A stretch of 59,627 nt of DNA from a virus: IMG/VR virus record IMGVR_UViG_3300009370_000034, positions 1 to 59,627 of that record; one strand, given 5' to 3'. The notes below the pieces were generated by a model. The model was not told the DNA's origin. It was given only the letters and a program-made list of their open reading frames with translations, and made no database searches. A program made the position numbers and the translations under genes. The first letter of the stretch is position 1, and each line of letters starts with the position of its first letter. Shown in pieces: positions 55,147 to 59,627 of this stretch.

Positions 55147-56457
55147 TCAGGAGAAGTCTGGGTCGGGGTCGGGGTGATCGCCTCTGAGGATGCTTGCCCA
55201 ATCTTGCATCTGTCTTTGCCATGCACTGTGGGCGATGCGTACCATATCCGGTGCGAACTCAATGTTCCTTTTATTCGTATCCTCATCCGAGGCCCAGAGC
55301 CCGAGGCGATCCTCTCGTGGCTCCGAAACCAACTCCGAGTGCCGTCCCGTCCAAGCGTTTGGGTCTAAGCGCTCAGGCGGGTTGTCAAACTGGTGCATAC
55401 TTAGGTACCCGCCTCCAGCCAACTGTGCGTACTGGCCGTGCGTAGCCATCACGCCTCCGGGAGCATTGTGTGTGACCTGACCCTGCTCGCTGACGTGACC
55501 CCCGCCGGGCCATTCTCCAGCGTCCGTGAACGCCTCCTCTGGTATATATGACTTTACGAAGACATGGGCGTTACCGGTGGTTGCGTCTATTGCCTCGCCG
55601 GGAGTCGATATGTTTCTACGTAGGGGGGGACGAGAATGGTCCTCAGGGGGGCTGTCGTGCTCAAGTTCAACAAGGAACGATGGTCTAGCCAACCGGTACC
55701 CGGGAGTGAACAATGCTGAGGTTTCCTCTCCCTCCACGGGCCTGCCTATGTCCATATCCGGTGAGGCAAGAAACTTGTAATGGAAAGAGTCACGACCCAC
55801 GTCAGCCAAGTACTTTTCGTCAGTCTCATCCTCCTTCCACGTACCTCCCCATTTGTTCACCGGGTCCCCAGCACGTCGAGGTGGCCTGTGAAATGCTGGT
55901 CTTATCAAGCGCTGGCCTAAGACCGGGATGTTTATAGGGCCTGCTTTACTTGCCGAGTCTTCGTCTTTCATACGCAAGTCATAAACATCAGACGGCCTGA
56001 CACGCTGGTCTCTAGCGTATATATCCTCCCATCCCGGGCGGTCTGACCAAGGACTGGTGACCACTCTCAGAACGCCTCGTGCCTCAGAGAGCAGGCCGCC
56101 CCGCCCCTCTGACTCGGGGTGCTCGCCCGGTTGCCAGTCGTTGGCTGAAGGGGTCCCTAGGAAGCGGGAGGGCCTCAAGATCATGTGCTCCGTACGGGGC
56201 ACCTCCCAGTCCCCGAACTGATCAGAGGAGTATCTCCTGCTAACGCCTTCTAGGCTAGCCGGGGGGGTCTCCTCCCAGTCTGACGTGGGGTGGAAGGTTA
56301 TACCTATTTCCTCGCTCATCACCTCGTTTGCCATGGGCACATAATCTGGCCGAAGCACGTCCGGGTCTACGCCTAAGCGCTGTAGGTCCTCAATGTGGCT
56401 GACACCGAGGGAGAACCCCGGGAGGCCCGTCCCGTAATGCACTGGGCGCTGCGTCAT
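55147..56457 (-). CDS. Large unknown protein between neck genes (436 aa)
   Basis: The ATG at 56457 overlaps the upstream stop (ATGA). The protein has many Pro, Gly, Asp, His and aromatic residues and little predicted helix: GTGLPGFSLGVSHIEDLQRLG at the start, NAHVFVKSYIPEEAFTDAG near residue 310, and ASDEDTNKRNIEFAPDM near the end. The NAHVFVKSYIP segment could be an enzyme-like strand. It resembles no neck protein I know. The style (rare AGG/ATA codons and Gly/Pro) recalls the orphan block at 18395-21578. It may be an inserted accessory gene. Confidence 0.6.
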   Translation of the reverse strand: MTQRPVHYGTGLPGFSLGVSHIEDLQRLGVDPDVLRPDYVPMANEVMSEEIGITFHPTSDWEETPPASLEGVSRRYSSDQFGDWEVPRTEHMILRPSRFLGTPSANDWQPGEHPESEGRGGLLSEARGVLRVVTSPWSDRPGWEDIYARDQRVRPSDVYDLRMKDEDSASKAGPINIPVLGQRLIRPAFHRPPRRAGDPVNKWGGTWKEDETDEKYLADVGRDSFHYKFLASPDMDIGRPVEGEETSALFTPGYRLARPSFLVELEHDSPPEDHSRPPLRRNISTPGEAIDATTGNAHVFVKSYIPEEAFTDAGEWPGGGHVSEQGQVTHNAPGGVMATHGQYAQLAGGGYLSMHQFDNPPERLDPNAWTGRHSELVSEPREDRLGLWASDEDTNKRNIEFAPDMVRIAHSAWQRQMQDWASILRGDHPDPDPDFS

Positions 56458-56990
56458 GCCGGGAACGTCGCTGGCCAAGCGTAGTCGGTCGTAGCCAGTG
56501 TGGTGGGCCCGGGATCAAAGGCGAACTCTTGATCCACGTACTTCTCGATGCCCTCGAAGGCGATGATCACGTCGTCCCTGCCACGGCCACGGATACGGTA
56601 CATGGTGACCGAGTAGTACCGGCCATCATAGAAAAACATGTCGTTCAGGTGCTTACGGTACTCCGTGGCGTCACTGATACCAGCGTCACGCATGTCCTTG
56701 ACGGAAACGACCCCGTTGACGGTCTGGAGCGGGTGACGGCCATCGGGCATGGCCCGCTTGGTGTCCTCGTTCTCCTGAACCTGAATGACCGGAACGACAA
56801 CGCCGGTCTGGTACTGAAGACCGCCGGTAGACGACAGACCCTCGTCGTAAACATCGTCGTAGAGGCTGTCGGTTCCAGCGGTCGTACCGAAGGGTTGCAA
56901 CTCGTACCAGACGACGATCTCGCCAGTGTCCTTGTGGTACCGGCGGTAGTTGTCCCAGACGTGCTCGACCTCTCTACGCACGTCAACCAT
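56454..56990 (-). CDS. Head closure-like protein (178 aa)
   Basis: Begins VDVRREVEHVWDNYRRYHKDTGEIVVWYELQPFG and has later a strand-rich region (DMFFYDGRYYSVTMYRIRGRGRDDVIIAFEGIEKYVDQEF). This beta-rich layout following a connector-type protein fits a head-closure (stopper) protein. It starts within the stop of the connector-like gene (TAATG-type overlap). The assignment is by position. Confidence 0.5.
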   Translation of the reverse strand: MVDVRREVEHVWDNYRRYHKDTGEIVVWYELQPFGTTAGTDSLYDDVYDEGLSSTGGLQYQTGVVVPVIQVQENEDTKRAMPDGRHPLQTVNGVVSVKDMRDAGISDATEYRKHLNDMFFYDGRYYSVTMYRIRGRGRDDVIIAFEGIEKYVDQEFAFDPGPTTLATTDYAWPATFPA

Positions 56991-57787
56991 TACGGATACC
57001 TAAACGCCTGAACGTAACCCTCGGGAGGATCGCCGTCGATGAACACGTCGGTCCGCAGTTCGTCCTGCTCCTCAGCGATGGCGATCTGGCCGTCGTCAAT
57101 CGGGGACCAGATGCGCTCAATCGGGCCGTAATCGCCCAGTTCACGAGACTTCTGGACCGGGACCAGCCGGTTGGTGGTGCGGGAGGTCCGGCGCAGGTTG
57201 AAGACTTCGATACGATCCAGACCAATGTTGAGGGCCCGAGCCTTCTTCTCGTACTCGGTGGTCCAGTAGGTCAGCAACTGCTGTACCATGCGGAACCTCT
57301 GGCTGGCCGGGATGTGGACCGCCTCAGAGGTCGTAATGTCGATGTCCCGACTGTACTCCGTCATAAGTCCCCAGAGGGACTCAATCATAGCGTCAATACC
57401 GACAACGTCCTTGACCACAGCCGACAACTGCTCGGCGTCCATGTCCAAGTTGTGCAGGTGCTGGTTCAGGGCCAGTTTGGCGTAGAAGGTCAGGTCGGCA
57501 GGGAGTAGCCACTCAAAGTAGTACCCCTCTACCAGAACCTTGGTTCCTGACGCCTGAGACGAAGCCAGACGTAGAAGCCCGTTACGATCATCAAGAGAGT
57601 ACTGGCTACTAGACAGGGGTGTCGTCGTACCGCTAGCATAGGTTGCTACCCAGAGTTTAGTTGAATCCACATTGAGATGGCCGAGATCGAAGGTCCGGCC
57701 GACGGCGTCGAAGTCCAACTGGAAGAACCTCGGGAAGTCCCTGAGGTAGTTCCGGGCAACCGTCTCGATGTCTGTCAGCGCCGTCAT
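56990..57787 (-). CDS. Head-tail connector-like protein (265 aa)
   Basis: Starts TALTDIETVARNYLRDFPRFFQLDFDAVGRTFDLG. The N-terminal beta-rich part and helical middle (ADLTFYAKLALNQHLHNLDMDAEQLSAVVKDVVG, about residues 94-130) suit an adaptor of the portal, as is common upstream of head-closure genes. The C-terminal part is acidic and strand-rich. No strict match was identified. The start at 57787 has no strong Shine-Dalgarno. Confidence 0.55.
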   Translation of the reverse strand: MTALTDIETVARNYLRDFPRFFQLDFDAVGRTFDLGHLNVDSTKLWVATYASGTTTPLSSSQYSLDDRNGLLRLASSQASGTKVLVEGYYFEWLLPADLTFYAKLALNQHLHNLDMDAEQLSAVVKDVVGIDAMIESLWGLMTEYSRDIDITTSEAVHIPASQRFRMVQQLLTYWTTEYEKKARALNIGLDRIEVFNLRRTSRTTNRLVPVQKSRELGDYGPIERIWSPIDDGQIAIAEEQDELRTDVFIDGDPPEGYVQAFRYP

Positions 57788-57802
57788 AAGGCCAGTTTAC
57801 TA

Positions 57803-57952
57803 CTATTGAGCGGAGTCCGCTCCGGGGACCGAGTCCTGCCCGGGCTGGTTGATGGCCGGGTAGGTGTCACGTAGCCGGGCCGCCATGGTGTGTCTCACGA
57901 GGACAATGTGGGTAGGAGAATACGTGTTGTCTGGCTTGGGCAGGTCAGCCAT
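57803..57952 (-). CDS. Small neck-region protein (49 aa)
   Basis: ATG at 57952 lies within the end of the fibre gene. Sequence MADLPKPDNTYSPTHIVLVRH with a short basic helix (MAARLRDTYPAIN) and a polar tail. No family was recognised. It is coupled to the fibre gene by an 8-base overlap. Confidence 0.55.
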   Translation of the reverse strand: MADLPKPDNTYSPTHIVLVRHTMAARLRDTYPAINQPGQDSVPGADSAQ

Positions 57953-59378
57953 TCTCCAGCGCCTCCAGACGCTCGGTGATCTCCTGAATAGCCTTGACCA
58001 TGGGGGCGAGTAGTTCGGTGTAGGCGATGCCGTGAGGACCCTCATCAGAATAGTCCACGACAGCAGCGTCCGGGGCACACACCTTGGCGACATCCTGAGC
58101 CCCAAAGCCCCAGTGTTTCTTGTCAGGATCAGCCTTCAGGCGGTAGGACAGAGGCTTTAAACTGTTTACAAGACTTAGACCCGGTGACTCCGTGACCTCA
58201 CCTTTCAACCGAAGATCGGATGCTACGACTGGAGCGTTCGTGAGATGTACCGTATAATAACGGCGGGAGTACGTACCAAGGGTAAACTGGCCATCAGTGT
58301 GGGGCCACATGGTCTGCGTGACAAAGTCGCCCGACATAGGATAATTCATGCCCCCCGTCAAAGGCAGGTAGGAACCGGTGCTGGCGATGGTGAACGCCGC
58401 TCCACTACGGGTAACAGAGATACCAGTGCCTCCGTAGAGCACCATTAGATCACCATTGTTGATGGTATGCTGATTGCTGAACAGCGCCTCGGAGACCCTG
58501 AATGAGTAGGAACCCCCCGCAGCACCAGTGTCTCCCTTGTCCCCTTTGTCGCCCTTCTCGCCCTTCGCACCCTGCGGGCCCTGCGGTCCCTCGGGTCCTC
58601 TAGGCCCTTCTGCGCCAGCGCCACCGGCCGCTCCCGCTGCACCGGCCGCTCCGGCAGCGCCGGTCTCGCCCTTCTCACCCTGCGGGCCGGTTGTACCCTG
58701 TGGGCCCTGAGGTCCGGTAGGACCAGCGGGGCCGGTGGCTCCCGTGGCACCGGTAGCGCCGGGCGCCGATGCGGTGGACGAGTAGGCCCCGAGGTTGGTC
58801 CATGCCGTGGCGCTGGTCTTGATCCATACGATGGACTGGCCGTCGGCAGGGGTGAGGCTAGAATCAATCCTAATCTCACCGATGTTCCCCTCGGACGATC
58901 CGGGGGACGAGGAGACGGCCGTGGGATTGGCCTGAGGGAGGATGAAGGATCGCTTGTCCACGATCCCGCTGGACGTGATGTCCGTGGCACCACTGGGGTA
59001 GTAGGCGACCGCCAACAACAGTTCAGACGAGTCATCTAGGGCGGGGTAGACAGCGTTGGTTGCGCTCTCACCGCCCGTGGACCGGGTGGACACGCTGAAG
59101 GTACTCCCCGACTTCTGCACGACCACCAAGATGAACTTGGACGCCCCGGAGTTGGGCGGGATGATGTCAAGAGAAGTGTCAGTGGAAATACTAAAGTATT
59201 CCCCGTTCAGGTACCCCGAGACAGCCGCTGCCGACAGGGTGTTCGAGGCTGAGCGGGTTACCGCCCCGCCACTCAGAACACCGGCCTTGCGGTTACCTAG
59301 GGCCTGAAAGTCGCCCTTGTCGGGCTCTGCCAGATCGGCCGAAGTGGTGTCCGGCCGGTTGAGTACCGTGTAGGCCAT
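57945..59378 (-). CDS. Collagen-like fibre with S74 chaperone (477 aa)
   Basis: The N-terminal 200 residues are beta-rich (DKGDFQALGNRKAGVLSGG). Residues about 205-290 are Gly-X-Y collagen-like repeats (GPTGPQGPQG, GEKGDKGDKGD). The C-terminal 100 residues (SDLRLKGEV, then HWGFGAQDVAK) form an S74 intramolecular chaperone that cleaves itself off after trimer assembly. This is a trimeric fibre. Its position between head-side genes suggests a head or neck fibre rather than a tail tip fibre. It begins at 59378. Confidence 0.88.
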   Translation of the reverse strand: MAYTVLNRPDTTSADLAEPDKGDFQALGNRKAGVLSGGAVTRSASNTLSAAAVSGYLNGEYFSISTDTSLDIIPPNSGASKFILVVVQKSGSTFSVSTRSTGGESATNAVYPALDDSSELLLAVAYYPSGATDITSSGIVDKRSFILPQANPTAVSSSPGSSEGNIGEIRIDSSLTPADGQSIVWIKTSATAWTNLGAYSSTASAPGATGATGATGPAGPTGPQGPQGTTGPQGEKGETGAAGAAGAAGAAGGAGAEGPRGPEGPQGPQGAKGEKGDKGDKGDTGAAGGSYSFRVSEALFSNQHTINNGDLMVLYGGTGISVTRSGAAFTIASTGSYLPLTGGMNYPMSGDFVTQTMWPHTDGQFTLGTYSRRYYTVHLTNAPVVASDLRLKGEVTESPGLSLVNSLKPLSYRLKADPDKKHWGFGAQDVAKVCAPDAAVVDYSDEGPHGIAYTELLAPMVKAIQEITERLEALENG

Positions 59379-59387
59379 GCTACCTCA

Positions 59388-59627
59388 CTAGAGGGTGTCG
59401 TAGATGTTCTCGTGCCCTCTGAGGTACCGGTACAGGTCGGGTGGTAGATCGTAGTGCTGCCCGTCCACGAAGTCCCACGGCTGGCCGTTGAACGACATGC
59501 GCCACGTGCCCTTGACCCGGGCCCGGATGGTGTCCGGCGAGACCGTGATGGGCTCCTCGGCAACCTCCACCTCCTCCACGGGAGCGGGGGCGGGGGCCTT
59601 CTTCTTGGGGGCCGCCTTCTTGGGGGC
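59388..59627 (-). CDS. Partial structural-region protein, 5' end beyond the window
   Basis: The open frame runs off the right edge. The visible part begins with Ala/Pro/Lys repeats (APKKAAPKKKAPAPAP), then an acidic hinge and a small domain GTWRMSFNGQPWDFVDGQHYDLP ending in IYDTL. The last part resembles short phage proteins found between capsid and connector genes. The Lys/Pro/Ala linker is typical of proteins that bind DNA or join domains. No firm name is possible from the fragment. Confidence 0.5.
   Translation of the reverse strand, partial: APKKAAPKKKAPAPAPVEEVEVAEEPITVSPDTIRARVKGTWRMSFNGQPWDFVDGQHYDLPPDLYRYLRGHENIYDTL

Noticed and set aside
58520-58770. DNA repeat region of independent origin
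   Set aside because: It is the coding sequence of the Gly-X-Y repeats of the fibre gene and needs no other explanation.

Overview
This window looks like part of the genome of a contractile-tailed (myovirus-type) bacteriophage of a high-GC Gram-positive (actinobacterial) host. The evidence is a complete tail module on the minus strand (sheath, tube, assembly chaperone with a probable frameshift, tape measure, LysM protein, gpD-type hub, spike, gp25-like wedge, J-like wedge, gpI-like wedge/fibre), two WhiB-like regulators, high GC, frequent GTG/TTG starts and tightly overlapping genes. The right edge cuts a gene. Terminase, portal, protease and capsid genes are not in the window and probably lie beyond that edge. 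No integrase, transposon, CRISPR array or canonical tRNA gene was seen.

Layout. Positions 1-1232 are GC-extreme and apparently non-coding. Positions 1233-7483 are a plus-strand operon of small, mostly unknown genes plus a SNF2-type helicase. Nearly every gap in it holds the same kind of structured RNA element: an acceptor/T-arm-like three-way junction, a hairpin, and an ACAGACAGAGAG leader before the start codon (eight copies). Positions 7484-8226 separate two convergent transcription units. This stretch holds a strong plus-strand terminator, two long imperfect palindromes (a third copy is at 541-665), four tandem LexA/SOS-box-like palindromes and a minus-strand terminator. From 8227 to the right end every gene is on the minus strand. 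In that region 8227-15672 carries small zinc-ribbon and acidic proteins, a DUF932 protein, a WhiB-like protein and a lipoprotein-like transglycosylase ORF. An 83-nt tmRNA tRNA-like domain is embedded in that ORF. 15669-24381 carries conserved phage accessory genes, a block of Gly/Pro-rich orphans, a SpoVS homologue and three candidate PD-(D/E)XK nucleases, one of them Cas4-like. 24512-35794 is the replication and recombination module: WhiB, RecA, PolA-type polymerase, ssDNA-binding protein, MerR-like protein, SNF2-type helicase, primase, DnaB-like helicase, DnaC-like loader and a winged-helix initiator-like protein. 35819-36841 holds an unknown acidic protein and a holin-like membrane protein. 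36853-59627 is the baseplate, tail and neck module with a collagen-like fibre.

How it works together. The replisome genes form one run, so the phage probably loads its own helicase and copies its own DNA. The tail module encodes two M15-type peptidases, one within the tape measure and one free with a peptidoglycan-binding domain, which suits crossing a thick actinobacterial wall. The left operon and the central intergenic hub are the least explained parts. The most unusual signals are the RNA elements that punctuate the left operon, the tmRNA-like minidomain with a G3-U70 pair, and the SOS-box array placed where no gene starts.
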